A DNA stretch of 64,000 nt from the NCBI GenBank assembly GCA_021770615.1, contig JAETQR010000003.1, positions 62,001-126,000 of the forward strand. The letters are read 5' to 3'. Under the pieces are notes generated by a model. It was not told the DNA's origin. It saw only the letters and a program-made list of their open reading frames with translations, and searched no databases. A program made the translations under genes and the position numbers. Positions 17,962 to 27,269 of the stretch are shown piece by piece; the stretch's first letter is position 1, and each line of letters starts with the position of its first letter. This DNA comes from Lachnospiraceae bacterium (GTDB taxonomy: Bacteria > Bacillota_A > Clostridia > Lachnospirales > Lachnospiraceae).

Positions 17962-18370
17962 CGCATCTCCCCCTTCTCATGCAGGAAATGCATAGAAAAA
18001 ATAACACTAAAAAATGCCAGATATCTGCACTCCGCTACACTATATTTTAAAACTTTCTGTGATCTGCAGCGGAATCACATGATGTATTCTTTGGTTTATG
18101 TATATATACTACCACGAATATATTTAGAATTCAAGAACATCAGATAAAAAACTTATTATTTATTTTCCGTCTGCAAAAATAGAATATCATATTTATCAGG
18201 AAATGTAAATAACTATTTTTTCTCATAAAATCAGTAATACACGGAAATCAATTTTTAGTACTTGTGATTAAAAAGCTAATCAAAACACAACAAGAGCATC
18301 CCTCTCGCTTGTGTTTGCTTTGAACGGACGCTCTTGTTGTTTTTTGTTTATATCATTCCCCGGCAGGCTT
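17962..18370. other. Intergenic region with a solo element end
   Basis: A/T-rich, no gene seen. At 18240-18255 the sequence CACGGAAATCAATTTT is an exact 16-base match to the left end of the palindromic element copy B (27765-27780); the rest of the element is absent. A terminator follows at 18287-18347. Confidence 0.55.
18287..18347. terminator. Strong hairpin terminator
   Basis: 15-bp stem with one mismatch: ACAACAAGAGCATCC (18287-18301) with GGACGCTCTTGTTGT (18326-18340), followed by TTTTTTG on the plus strand. On the minus strand it lies just after the deacetylase gene and should terminate it. Confidence 0.8.
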
Positions 18371-19252
18371 TTATCTGCCGTCCAAATACGCTTTCCCTCT
18401 CTCCAGCGTCTTTCCTTTTCTCGCCATAAGTTCACTTACCGTGAGGACATCATACCCCTGCTCCTGAAGCCATGGTACAACCTTTTCACACGCTTCTGCC
18501 GTCGTCTCATAAATATCATGCATCAGGATGATATCCCCATCCTCTACGTCTTTTTTGACCTGCCTGAAAATCTTTTTGGGATTCCGGGTCTTCCAGTCAA
18601 GTGTATCCAGACTCCATAAAACCATCGGCATTTTTACTTTCTTGCGCATCTTCTCGCTGATCGCACCGTATGGCGGTCTCAGGTAATTAATCTTATAACC
18701 GTTCGCAAGTTTCTTTACGATCCGGTTCGTCCGGTCAAGCTGGCTCTTTACTTTTTTCCATTTAGATTTGCTGAGATCCGGGTGATTCCAAGAATGACTC
18801 GCGATCTCACACCCCGAGGCGAGTTCCATCTGAAGAATATCCCCATCTACCCTCGCACGGTCACCAAGTACAAAAAAAGTGGCATGCGCCCCATACTGCT
18901 GAAGTGTATTTAATATCTTTCCCGTATTCGCACGGGAAGGACCGTCATCAAATGTAAGAGCTACTGCTTTCGGTCTCGGAGTAGCTGCGGCCGGCACTGC
19001 TACAGTTTCTATGGCATCCGTCTCTGGTAATGCAGTCTCCACTGCTGCCTGCGCATGATTGTTATCCGTTTCCTGCGGTTGTTTTCCGCTTTTCACTACT
19101 GAGTATATCTTCACGACAGAAAGAACTACTACAAGTACAACTGCTGCCATGACAGATAAGGTCATGACCACATTCAGCTTCTGTTTTCTATTTCTCCTGA
19201 GTCCATTCGTGCCTTTTCGGATTTTCCTTCGTATATACTCATATCTGCTCAT
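18371..19252 (-). CDS. Membrane-anchored polysaccharide deacetylase (NodB domain)
   Basis: Predicted carbohydrate esterase family 4 enzyme of 293 aa, acting outside the membrane on peptidoglycan or another N-acetylated polymer. An N-terminal membrane anchor (about 27-50) is followed by an Ala/Thr linker and the NodB domain: TFDDGPS, the metal-binding HSWNHPDL, RPPYGAI, LWSLDTLDW and ILMHDIYETT. All catalytic motifs are intact. GTGAGG lies five bases upstream of the start. It is the last minus-strand gene before a strong terminator and is separated by 77 bp from the ABC genes. Acetylxylan as substrate cannot be excluded. Confidence 0.88.
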   Translation of the reverse strand: MSRYEYIRRKIRKGTNGLRRNRKQKLNVVMTLSVMAAVVLVVVLSVVKIYSVVKSGKQPQETDNNHAQAAVETALPETDAIETVAVPAAATPRPKAVALTFDDGPSRANTGKILNTLQQYGAHATFFVLGDRARVDGDILQMELASGCEIASHSWNHPDLSKSKWKKVKSQLDRTNRIVKKLANGYKINYLRPPYGAISEKMRKKVKMPMVLWSLDTLDWKTRNPKKIFRQVKKDVEDGDIILMHDIYETTAEACEKVVPWLQEQGYDVLTVSELMARKGKTLERGKAYLDGR

Positions 19253-19329
19253 AACATCCTCACGATCTTCCGATGAGCGGTTTCTCCCGGAAAATAATAA
19301 TTATAATTACCAACAGTCCAAGTGTAACA

Positions 19330-20322
19330 CTAATTCTCAGGTTTTTCAATGACAATTTTTCCATCTATTAGCTCTAATTTAACTTTATTTCCATCCATTC
19401 CCATTTCCTGAAGAAGCTCTGATGGTATCTGGATCCTTCCTGCGCGGTCAAGTACCGCAAACTCCTCCTGAACCTGCTCTTCATTCCAATCTATGGTAAT
19501 GTCTTCCAGACGTTTCTTATACTCGCTTCTCATGATCCGCTCACTGCTCGTTTTTCCGTCCCGGATCGAGATAACACGATTTACCTTGGAAGCAAGCTCC
19601 TTATCATGGGTAACGATAACGATCGTGATTCCCAACTCTTCATTCAACTTACGGAACATATCCAGAATATCATCCGCGGTTCTACGGTCTACAGCTCCGG
19701 TCGGCTCATCTGCCAGAAGAAGTTTGGGGTTATTTGCCAGAGCGATCGCAATCGCAACCCTCTGCTGTTCCCCTCCGGACAACTGACTGAGTTTATTATC
19801 TTTTCGCTCAAAAAGCCCCACCAGCTCCAACAGTTCTTCTGCCCTCTTCTTCTTTTCCTGTTCAGACATCGTACCACTCTGAAACAACATCGGCGTCATT
19901 ACATTTTCCCATGCTGTCAAATAAGGAAGAAGGTTTCTTGCATTATTCTGCCAGACAAACCCTACTGTACTCCTCTTGTACTCCACAAGCTCTTCCTCTG
20001 TCATCTGAAACAGATTCTTTCCATCTACATACAATTTTCCTGCCGATGGGCGGTCCAGGCCTCCAATCATATTAAGAAAAGTAGATTTTCCACTTCCGCT
20101 GTTCCCTATGATCGCCATAAGTTCCCCGCGGTGAACAGTGAGATCCAGACCCTGGAGAGCCAGCACCTCAATATCCTTTGTCTTATATATTTTTACAAGT
20201 CCGTCACACTCGATCATGACATCTTCCGGGATATCCAGTTCCTCCACTGAACTTACGCCCCCTGATGTCTGTTTATTAATATGCCGGAATTCATTGAATC
20301 GATTCAGTAAGTTATTCTTCAT
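19330..20322 (-). CDS. ABC exporter ATPase with C-terminal AbrB-like domain
   Basis: MacB/LolD-type ATPase of 330 aa. Walker A GNSGSGKST, signature LSGGEQQRVAIAIAL and Walker B LLLADEPTGAVD are present. The last 45 residues (about 286-330) are unusual: DRAGRIQIPSELLQEMG...DGKIVIEK matches the SpoVT/AbrB swapped-hairpin fold, normally a DNA-binding domain. The start overlaps the preceding ATPase gene by 11 bp. It belongs to a BlaI-three adaptors-FtsX permease-two ATPases cluster. The tail may dimerise, regulate, or bind DNA; this is inference. Confidence 0.88.
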   Translation of the reverse strand: MKNNLLNRFNEFRHINKQTSGGVSSVEELDIPEDVMIECDGLVKIYKTKDIEVLALQGLDLTVHRGELMAIIGNSGSGKSTFLNMIGGLDRPSAGKLYVDGKNLFQMTEEELVEYKRSTVGFVWQNNARNLLPYLTAWENVMTPMLFQSGTMSEQEKKKRAEELLELVGLFERKDNKLSQLSGGEQQRVAIAIALANNPKLLLADEPTGAVDRRTADDILDMFRKLNEELGITIVIVTHDKELASKVNRVISIRDGKTSSERIMRSEYKKRLEDITIDWNEEQVQEEFAVLDRAGRIQIPSELLQEMGMDGNKVKLELIDGKIVIEKPEN

Positions 20323-20992
20323 CTACAATCTCACCATCCTCTAAGTGATATATGCAGTCTGCAATTTCCAACAAGCCCATATCATGGGTCGTCATAACGA
20401 TCGTGACCCCTTCCTTGCTGATCAGCTCCTTAAAGATCTTCATGACCTGAAGCCCGGTAGCTGTGTCTAATTCCGCCGTTGGCTCATCGGCAAAAACAAT
20501 CTTCGGTTTATGAGCGATGGCACGCGCAATCGCAACACGCTGCTGCTCTCCTCCGGAAAGCTCCTGCGGCATGTGATGCATACGCTGTCCGAGCCCCACA
20601 AGCTTAAGACACTCCTCCGCACGCTTTGCCTTGTTTCCCGGATATTTCGCAAGGCGCAAAAGAAATTCCACATTTTCATATGCCGTCATCATAGGAATGA
20701 GCGCAACCGACTGAAAGACAAATCCCACATTCATTTTTCGGAATTCCTCACGTTCCCCCTCACTCATTTTTTCCAGATACTGATCCTCAAATATCACGCT
20801 TCCCGCTTTCGGATAATCGAGCGCACTCAAAATATTCATCAGCGTGGTCTTCCCCGAACCAGACCGCCCACGCAAAATCGTAAGCTGTCCTCTGGGAACG
20901 CTGATCCCGATATCATGTAATGCCACGAATTCACCTCCGGAGGCAAGCGGAAAGCTCTGTCTGATCCCCTCCGTAACTAAAATATTCTCCAT
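20312..20992 (-). CDS. ABC exporter ATPase (MacB/LolD type)
   Basis: ATPase of 226 aa, the usual length for this family, with Walker A GRSGSGKTT, signature LSGGEQQRVAIARAI, Walker B VFADEPTAELD and switch His in TTHDMG. It lies 18 bp after the FtsX permease gene and overlaps the next ATPase gene. The two different ATPases could form a heterodimer that drives the single large permease. Confidence 0.9.
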   Translation of the reverse strand: MENILVTEGIRQSFPLASGGEFVALHDIGISVPRGQLTILRGRSGSGKTTLMNILSALDYPKAGSVIFEDQYLEKMSEGEREEFRKMNVGFVFQSVALIPMMTAYENVEFLLRLAKYPGNKAKRAEECLKLVGLGQRMHHMPQELSGGEQQRVAIARAIAHKPKIVFADEPTAELDTATGLQVMKIFKELISKEGVTIVMTTHDMGLLEIADCIYHLEDGEIVDEE

Positions 20993-21010
20993 GTCCTTAC
21001 CTCATTTCTA

Positions 21011-23836
21011 CTAATCTTCACCAAGTTTAAGTGCCTGGGAAATATTTATCTTAGAAATCAGTTTTCCAAGTACGACCATACACACAATGATCACGATGCC
21101 GATGATACTAAAGAGCCGGATCATATCCAAAGGCTTATTTACTACCTCCAGAGGAATCGCCTGATCCGTAGACGCATAAAAGATCTGCACAAGCGGCACG
21201 AACATCTTTGATGCCAAAAGTCCGATCACCGTACCGATGATAATGGAAACTCCTGAACTAAATATCTGTTCATTCACTAACATTTGTACAATTTCCTTTT
21301 TCGTCATACCCATGGCCCGGAACACCCCGAACAACAGCTCTCTCTGCCGGATCGACAAGATCCAGTAGATAAGAAAACCGGTACAGCACAGAATCAGTAT
21401 AACGATGAAACTCATCGTAAGGATTCCGTTTGTTCCCTGGAACAGAGCGTCATTTTTCACATCTACCATCTTCGCCGATACATCTTCAAAAGTCGTATAG
21501 GAAATATTATTTTTCTCTGCGTAATCATAAATAAACCGGGAAGAACCATCCGTCTGTATCCACACCTGATATGGGCGAAGACCGTATACCTGCTGCACCT
21601 GTGCAAGATTGGCCACGATCAGATAGTTCTCTGTCGTGACAAGCGTCTCTTTTTCATTCAGGGAATGGCTCTCTTCCACGTATCCCGGAAAATAATCCAC
21701 AAAGCCGTAAATGATACCCGTCGCCTCAACATTCTCTTCATTCCGGAACGTGATCTCATCGCCGATCTCCAATTCCTGCTTTTCACGATAATTACTGCTC
21801 ACCAGAACAGCATCTGTCTTCTTGGCCATTGCATTCAGATAACGGTTCAAATGTACCGGAAGCAGATCATCCTGAAATTTGGAAACAGTCTCTCCAAAGC
21901 TCTTCGTATCGATCGCCATCAATGTCGTCCTGACTTCTCCCGAGTCCTCTTTTTTATTATACGACGTTACGATCTCATCATTTTTATATACCCGGGTCGC
22001 TGCCTTCACTCCTTCCATACTCTCATACACCCCGAAATCCGGCTCAGTGTAAGTCAACTCAAGATCCGGATAATACTGCAGTGCAAGCGAGTTATCCTCC
22101 CATGGCTGCTGGAGTACCAGATCTGCCCCTGTACTGTAATTGATCCCTTTTTCTGAATTGGAGAGGATCGTCCTCGCCACTGTGGCATTGAAAATACCAA
22201 GAGAGACAGTAAACATAAGAAATACCATCATGAACCCTTGTTTTTTCCTCGTCCGGATGATCTGGAGGAAAGAGGCAAAAAATGCCGGTTTCCAAGCTTT
22301 TCTCCCAATATAATATACCAGCTTGATCAAAAGTGGCTGAAGTCTGAGCCCAACCAGGCTCGCACTGATGATAAAAAGGGAGGAACAAATGAACAAAAAC
22401 GGATCAATGGAATCTCCCTCAAGCATGCTCGTCATCAACTCATTTTCTCTCTGTGTAAAAGAATACAGACCATACAGCGATATAATGAGCAGGATCACAT
22501 CGAGATATACCCTGCTGAATATATTTCTGCTCCTGTCATTCTTTTTGTGTTTTACATTTACGATCGTCACATTGGCTTCTTTAATAACCGGAAGAACCAT
22601 AAATGCAATAGAAACCAGCATTGCTCCAACCGTATACAAAAGAACTTCCGGGCTCAGTCTCACATGCAATGCCTTTCTCTGTATAAACTCAAGAAATCCG
22701 TTTGTTGAACCAAGCGCTTTTGTAAGAAAATACCCCAGTGGCACACCGACGATACTGCTGGCAGCAGACAATATGGTTGACTGCAGAAAATAGATCATCA
22801 AAATCTGTTTCTTACTGCTCCCACGGCTTTTGAGCAGGGCAATCTCGTTTTGCTCCATATCGAGCATCTGTCTGGAGATCATAAAGATAAATGCAAGCAA
22901 CAGCGCCAGCACCGGAATCTGCAGGATCAAAAGCGTTGTATAAACCTTCTTTGCCGCTGTCTGATACTCTCTGAGCACTCCCATATAATCCGGCGTCTTA
23001 ATCCCGATGTGCCGCTCCCCTGTCACACTTTTACAAAGTGACTCTGTGCGGCTCACAAGTGCATCTGTCTTAGACGGCCTCACCTTCTCATAATCAAAGA
23101 CAAGATTCCAGTTCGTGTCAATACCAAACTGCTGGTTACTCATATTGATAAACGTCTTCTGGAAAAGTCCGGGATCCATAAAGACTTCAATATAATATTC
23201 GCTCGGATCCTTTACCCAGTAATTATCCTCATAGTCTTTTGCATCAAATACACCGACGATCTTTACTTTCATAAAAGATCCGTCTGCATTTTTTAACTTC
23301 GCAAATTCAATTTCATCCCCGAGGATCACATCTAACTTTGTCATGGCGCGCTGGCTTAAGATTACCGGAATCGCTCCATCTTCCAACAGGCTGCTGCCAT
23401 ACTGCTCCCCCGCCACAATATTTACATGCTCGGAAAGTTCTGACATTGAGGCAATCCTCATAGACTTTGACGAGGATTTGTTCCCCCTCGACTGAAGATA
23501 GGTCCCTCTGACCTTCATTGTCGCCGTGAATTCGATCAGATACTGCTTTTCAACCCCTAACGTATCCTCTGCACTGTTTGCGATATCCTTCATCTTTTTA
23601 TAGTCTTCTTCATGTCCCTTTCCGGCATCCATCGAAGCATCAAATGTTATCACACCCGGATACGCATTGGTCCGCTCAATATAATCCGAATACTTGGATT
23701 TCAACGTCTTTTCAAGTGCCGCATCCCGGTACATCGGATTGCTGCTGGAAATCGCAGCAAGAAGAATATTTCCGATCAGGAGGCATACGACCATCCATTT
23801 TTTATGTATCAGTTTCTGTTTTATGAAACGAATCAA
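21011..23836 (-). CDS. Large FtsX/MacB-type permease
   Basis: Membrane subunit of 941 aa with an N-terminal transmembrane helix, a large extracellular domain (about 50-320), a bundle of helices with an FtsX block (about 325-450), a second extracellular domain, and a final FtsX block near 830-930. The length is that of two fused FtsX units. The likely start is a TTG at 23836, because AGGAAAGGAGGG lies just before it; the upstream ATG is poorly placed and would overlap the previous gene. It forms an export complex with the adjacent ATPases and three lipoprotein adaptors. Substrate unknown. Confidence 0.87.
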   Translation of the reverse strand: MIRFIKQKLIHKKWMVVCLLIGNILLAAISSSNPMYRDAALEKTLKSKYSDYIERTNAYPGVITFDASMDAGKGHEEDYKKMKDIANSAEDTLGVEKQYLIEFTATMKVRGTYLQSRGNKSSSKSMRIASMSELSEHVNIVAGEQYGSSLLEDGAIPVILSQRAMTKLDVILGDEIEFAKLKNADGSFMKVKIVGVFDAKDYEDNYWVKDPSEYYIEVFMDPGLFQKTFINMSNQQFGIDTNWNLVFDYEKVRPSKTDALVSRTESLCKSVTGERHIGIKTPDYMGVLREYQTAAKKVYTTLLILQIPVLALLLAFIFMISRQMLDMEQNEIALLKSRGSSKKQILMIYFLQSTILSAASSIVGVPLGYFLTKALGSTNGFLEFIQRKALHVRLSPEVLLYTVGAMLVSIAFMVLPVIKEANVTIVNVKHKKNDRSRNIFSRVYLDVILLIISLYGLYSFTQRENELMTSMLEGDSIDPFLFICSSLFIISASLVGLRLQPLLIKLVYYIGRKAWKPAFFASFLQIIRTRKKQGFMMVFLMFTVSLGIFNATVARTILSNSEKGINYSTGADLVLQQPWEDNSLALQYYPDLELTYTEPDFGVYESMEGVKAATRVYKNDEIVTSYNKKEDSGEVRTTLMAIDTKSFGETVSKFQDDLLPVHLNRYLNAMAKKTDAVLVSSNYREKQELEIGDEITFRNEENVEATGIIYGFVDYFPGYVEESHSLNEKETLVTTENYLIVANLAQVQQVYGLRPYQVWIQTDGSSRFIYDYAEKNNISYTTFEDVSAKMVDVKNDALFQGTNGILTMSFIVILILCCTGFLIYWILSIRQRELLFGVFRAMGMTKKEIVQMLVNEQIFSSGVSIIIGTVIGLLASKMFVPLVQIFYASTDQAIPLEVVNKPLDMIRLFSIIGIVIIVCMVVLGKLISKINISQALKLGED

Positions 23837-23852
23837 AACGGTCCCTCCTTTC

Positions 23853-25007
23853 CTAATATGTATCGACAATAGCAAGGGTCTGGTTCTCGCTGACTCCCTG
23901 CTCGATCAGATAATCTTTTTCGTTTTTATAATTACTCACCACAAAACGTTTGTGCAGCTTCCCATCCTCTAACACATAAACATATGGTACATTGTTTACC
24001 CCAACAGATTCTGTATACACTGCATTTACATCGACCATAAGTGCATCTTTTACTTCAAAGGACACCGCATGGATGTAAATCGTATTTTTTTCAAAATCAT
24101 ATTTTTTCTTATCCGCCTCACTGATATCGACATAGACAACAGCATCTCCTGACTCATCATTTTCTTCTACACCGGTGATATCCGTCGCAGTGATAACTTT
24201 TCCATCTATCTCATATTGGTAGTTATTGACTGATTTGCCAAGACGTACCTTTACATCCATATTATACCGGAGCATGGATGAGGAATCCTTTACCTTGATC
24301 AGCCATTTATCATTATTCCTGAACTTGATGATCTCCTTCGAAGCATCTAACTCCTCCCCCACAAACTCACGTTTTACACTCGTTACCACGCCTCCCTTTT
24401 TAGCAACAAGATTTGTCTTCGACTGAAGCCTTACAAGCCTTGCATATTCTTTCTCCTGATCACGGATTTCCTTCTCACCCTTTTTATAGGCCTCAATTTC
24501 TTTTTGGATCTTTTTTATCTCAAGATTTTTCATCTTTTTATCAGCATCTGTCGCAAGCTGTTTTAATTCCTTCCTCGCATCCGTCAACGACTTGTTCAGA
24601 TTGCTGAGGCCGGATTCATAATCCGCCCTTGCCTGGTCATTCAGAAGCTTCTGCTTTTGCAGCTTTGTTCCGGACGTCTCCAAATGATATACCGCCAGTA
24701 CATCTCCCTTTTTAATCCGCTGTCCTTTTTTCACCTTGATCGAATCAAGCACAGCGTCCTGATCATCAATGTGGATCGCATCCACATCGGTATATTCAAG
24801 TTCTCCGGTATCTGAAAAGATCTCCTGATAGTCCTCTTTACGCACGGTCGTCGTCTCATACTGTTCTGTCGCAGCATTGATCGCACTGCCGGAAACTTCA
24901 CCCTCATATAAAAATACTTCATCACTCTTTTTATCACCGGAGCCGCCGCATGCTGTAAGGATAATGCTGACTGCCAATACAAGAGAAACGAGTTTAGCCT
25001 TCCACAT
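23853..25007 (-). CDS. HlyD/MacA-type adaptor lipoprotein, third copy
   Basis: Periplasmic-adaptor-like protein of 384 aa anchored through a lipobox Cys near residue 20 (IILTACG). A biotinyl-lipoyl-like half (VKKGQRIKKGDVLAVY) is followed by a long coiled coil (about 120-200) rich in Lys/Glu, then beta-barrel and membrane-proximal parts. The start at 25007 is preferred over 25016 for spacing to GGAAGGGG. It overlaps the preceding adaptor gene by 14 bp. In a single-membrane cell it probably forms an extracellular conduit or docking surface for the FtsX permease. Confidence 0.84.
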   Translation of the reverse strand: MWKAKLVSLVLAVSIILTACGGSGDKKSDEVFLYEGEVSGSAINAATEQYETTTVRKEDYQEIFSDTGELEYTDVDAIHIDDQDAVLDSIKVKKGQRIKKGDVLAVYHLETSGTKLQKQKLLNDQARADYESGLSNLNKSLTDARKELKQLATDADKKMKNLEIKKIQKEIEAYKKGEKEIRDQEKEYARLVRLQSKTNLVAKKGGVVTSVKREFVGEELDASKEIIKFRNNDKWLIKVKDSSSMLRYNMDVKVRLGKSVNNYQYEIDGKVITATDITGVEENDESGDAVVYVDISEADKKKYDFEKNTIYIHAVSFEVKDALMVDVNAVYTESVGVNNVPYVYVLEDGKLHKRFVVSNYKNEKDYLIEQGVSENQTLAIVDTY

Positions 25008-26097
25008 ATACCACATCCCCTTCCTTCACCCCTGTGACGATCTGCACATAAGCGTCTGTTTTTGTCCCTGTAGTCACACTGGTCTTTATCTTGGCATCTC
25101 CCTCCACGATATAAACGTATTTTTCCTCTCCTGTTCCAAGCACCGCATTTACGGGAACCACAAGCGCATCCTCGACAGAATCCGTATACAGCTCTACCGC
25201 CGCTGACTTTCCTACCTCAGCATCTACATTTTCATCCACAAAATCGAACCAGGTATTCTCCGGATGTTTCCCGGTCTCAGCATCATAACGGGAAACCTCC
25301 TGTTCTTCCGCTACGATCTCATATCTTTTCCCATTGATAAGCGCCATGCATTTCACCGCCTTGGCAAGAGTCGAAGTTGAAATATAGGTTGTTTTCAGCC
25401 TCGGCGCCTTCATATTGGCTATTTGTATCGCCGTAGTACCTCCCTGTACCATGTAGCCGCTTCCTCCTGTGGTCGAGATCACTTCCCCGTCAATCGTAGA
25501 AAATAACTTATTATTTCCCGAACTTTTTTCTGCCTCTGCAAGTTCCCGTCTTTTCTGATCGATCTCAAGACGCTGCAGCTCCTTTTGCTGCTTCAATTTT
25601 TCCTCTGCGATCTTCACATCATACTCTGCCTCTGTAATCTGCTTTTTTATTTTTTTCTTCTGATCACCATTCTTCTCTTTTTCATACCTCTTTTTCAGAT
25701 CTTTCACATTTTCTTCGAGCATATTGATATCATAACGGCTTTGTTTATTCGTATCTTCATTTTGGGACTCCATATTCCTGATCTCACTTTTCAGGCTTTT
25801 TGCTTTCCCTGAGCCCCCGGCAAGCGTAGCAAGAAGCTGTCCTTTTTTTACTTTATCACCAATCGACACTTTAAGGGTGTCGATGCTTCCCGATGACAAA
25901 AAAGAGAGCGCCTCAATCTTAGGCTGAATCTGTGCCGAAAAAGAAGTGACCCCGCTCAGATCCATCTTTACAACCTCTGCCGTATCCATATCCACCCCCA
26001 CAGCATTGATCAACTCCGGCACCTCCGATGTCTCCGACTGACCACATCCACAAAGGAGCAACATAACAGCCATACCTACAACCAGTACTTTTTTCAT
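24994..26097 (-). CDS. HlyD/MacA-type adaptor lipoprotein, second copy
   Basis: A 367-aa lipoprotein with lipobox LLLCGC. It shows the lipoyl-like motif IGDKVKKGQLLATL, a coiled coil (about 105-190), and the MacA-like ending VPVNAVLGTGEEKYVYIVEG. It differs clearly from the two flanking adaptors in sequence, so the three are not recent duplicates. Its last codons overlap the start region of the third adaptor. Confidence 0.85.
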   Translation of the reverse strand: MKKVLVVGMAVMLLLCGCGQSETSEVPELINAVGVDMDTAEVVKMDLSGVTSFSAQIQPKIEALSFLSSGSIDTLKVSIGDKVKKGQLLATLAGGSGKAKSLKSEIRNMESQNEDTNKQSRYDINMLEENVKDLKKRYEKEKNGDQKKKIKKQITEAEYDVKIAEEKLKQQKELQRLEIDQKRRELAEAEKSSGNNKLFSTIDGEVISTTGGSGYMVQGGTTAIQIANMKAPRLKTTYISTSTLAKAVKCMALINGKRYEIVAEEQEVSRYDAETGKHPENTWFDFVDENVDAEVGKSAAVELYTDSVEDALVVPVNAVLGTGEEKYVYIVEGDAKIKTSVTTGTKTDAYVQIVTGVKEGDVVYVEG

Positions 26098-26119
26098 CCA
26101 AAATCACCTTCATTCAAAA

Positions 26120-27157
26120 TCAGTTTGCAATGACCTGCTCATTTTCTTCAAGTCCACCCGTGATCTCCACCGAATTCCCGATCGTCTCACCGATCGTAAC
26201 TTCCTTGGTGGATCTTAATCCATTTTCATCTTCATAATAGACAACATGCTTATCTCCCATTGTATACACGATAGCCGAGGGCAGATACAAAACATCTTTT
26301 TTCTCCTTCAATATAACCGGATAAGAACAGATCGTACCATCCTCTAAACTTCCCTTCGTATTCGGGTAAAAATAGATCGTATCGGTCGATTCCTTATCTT
26401 TTTTTACCGTGGCCTTGTATTCCTGTCCCTTTACATCAATGGTGACCACATCCCCCTCTTTACAGTGGGATGCGTATTTGCTGTTTGCCTCAAAGCGGTT
26501 CCGCACTGCCCCTTCGATGATGATCGTCGGCTCTTTGTCGTCCCCATATGTCTGGACGGCATCTTCGTCCACGAACGTTACAACTCCTGAAACCGTCGCC
26601 CTGACTTCTTCGTCCTCAATTTCTTCCTTTGCTATTTTGGCATCGATCCTCAAAAGTTTCAGACTGGATTCATAAGATTTGATCTGCTGTTCATACTGGT
26701 TACGAACATTGGCCGCTTCTTTTTTACTTCCTCCCGTCTTATTTACTTTTTCAATCTCGATCTCCATAAGGCGTCTGCTTTGTTTGATCTGCAACTCTGC
26801 CTTTTCAATCTTATTTTCCGCCTCACGCAACGCATTCTCGCTTCCCTGAACCACATAACTCAGAAGCCTGTCACCTTTTTTGACCCGCTGGCCTTTTTTG
26901 ACATGGATCTTCTTAATGACGCTGACGCCGTCTGTCTGAATCTCCTCTCTGACCGTCCCCTTATATTTTCCGCTTATCTCTTCTGTCTTCACCAGATTTC
27001 CACGGGTCACAGAAACTTTATTAAACTCTGCCCCCTCATATTCTTTTACGACCGGTGCCGCATCAAATTCTTCTTCTGTCGGCAAAAGCCCACAGGATGT
27101 GAGGAAGACGCAGACTCCCATTCCCAATATCACCGGAATCCATTTTCTTCTCTTCAA
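26120..27157 (-). CDS. HlyD/MacA-type adaptor lipoprotein, first copy
   Basis: A 345-aa lipoprotein (lipobox FLTSCG) with the lipoyl-like motif VKKGQRVKKGDRLLSYV, a coiled coil (about 105-165) and a C-terminal barrel with EVTIGETIGNSVEITGGL. The most plausible start is a TTG at 27157, six bases after GGAGGG; the ATG at 27175 precedes that ribosome site. It is the first gene of the exporter operon behind a good promoter. Confidence 0.84.
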   Translation of the reverse strand: MKRRKWIPVILGMGVCVFLTSCGLLPTEEEFDAAPVVKEYEGAEFNKVSVTRGNLVKTEEISGKYKGTVREEIQTDGVSVIKKIHVKKGQRVKKGDRLLSYVVQGSENALREAENKIEKAELQIKQSRRLMEIEIEKVNKTGGSKKEAANVRNQYEQQIKSYESSLKLLRIDAKIAKEEIEDEEVRATVSGVVTFVDEDAVQTYGDDKEPTIIIEGAVRNRFEANSKYASHCKEGDVVTIDVKGQEYKATVKKDKESTDTIYFYPNTKGSLEDGTICSYPVILKEKKDVLYLPSAIVYTMGDKHVVYYEDENGLRSTKEVTIGETIGNSVEITGGLEENEQVIAN

Positions 27158-27193
27158 ATCCGTCCCTCCATTCATAACACCACAGATATTTTA

Positions 27194-27221
27194 ATTATAG
27201 CATATATTCTGGTAAATACAA
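27194..27221 (-). promoter_or_regulatory. Promoter of the exporter operon
   Basis: Minus-strand TTGTAT (27216-27221) and TATAAT (27194-27199) spaced by 16 bp, directly before the first adaptor gene and just after the BlaI-type gene. Confidence 0.7.
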
Positions 27222-27269
27222 TAAATTTCCGTAAAATACCATACCCGACTTTGCATAGTAAAAATCTGG

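Noticed and set aside
18195..18204. ATCAGGAAAT as a second piece of the palindromic element near the solo end
   Set aside because: Its orientation and distance to the solo terminus do not match the element, so it is most likely chance.
21284..22156. Long plus-strand frame opposite the FtsX permease
   Set aside because: Antisense shadow of a clear membrane protein gene; His/Ile/Leu-rich composition typical of complement frames.
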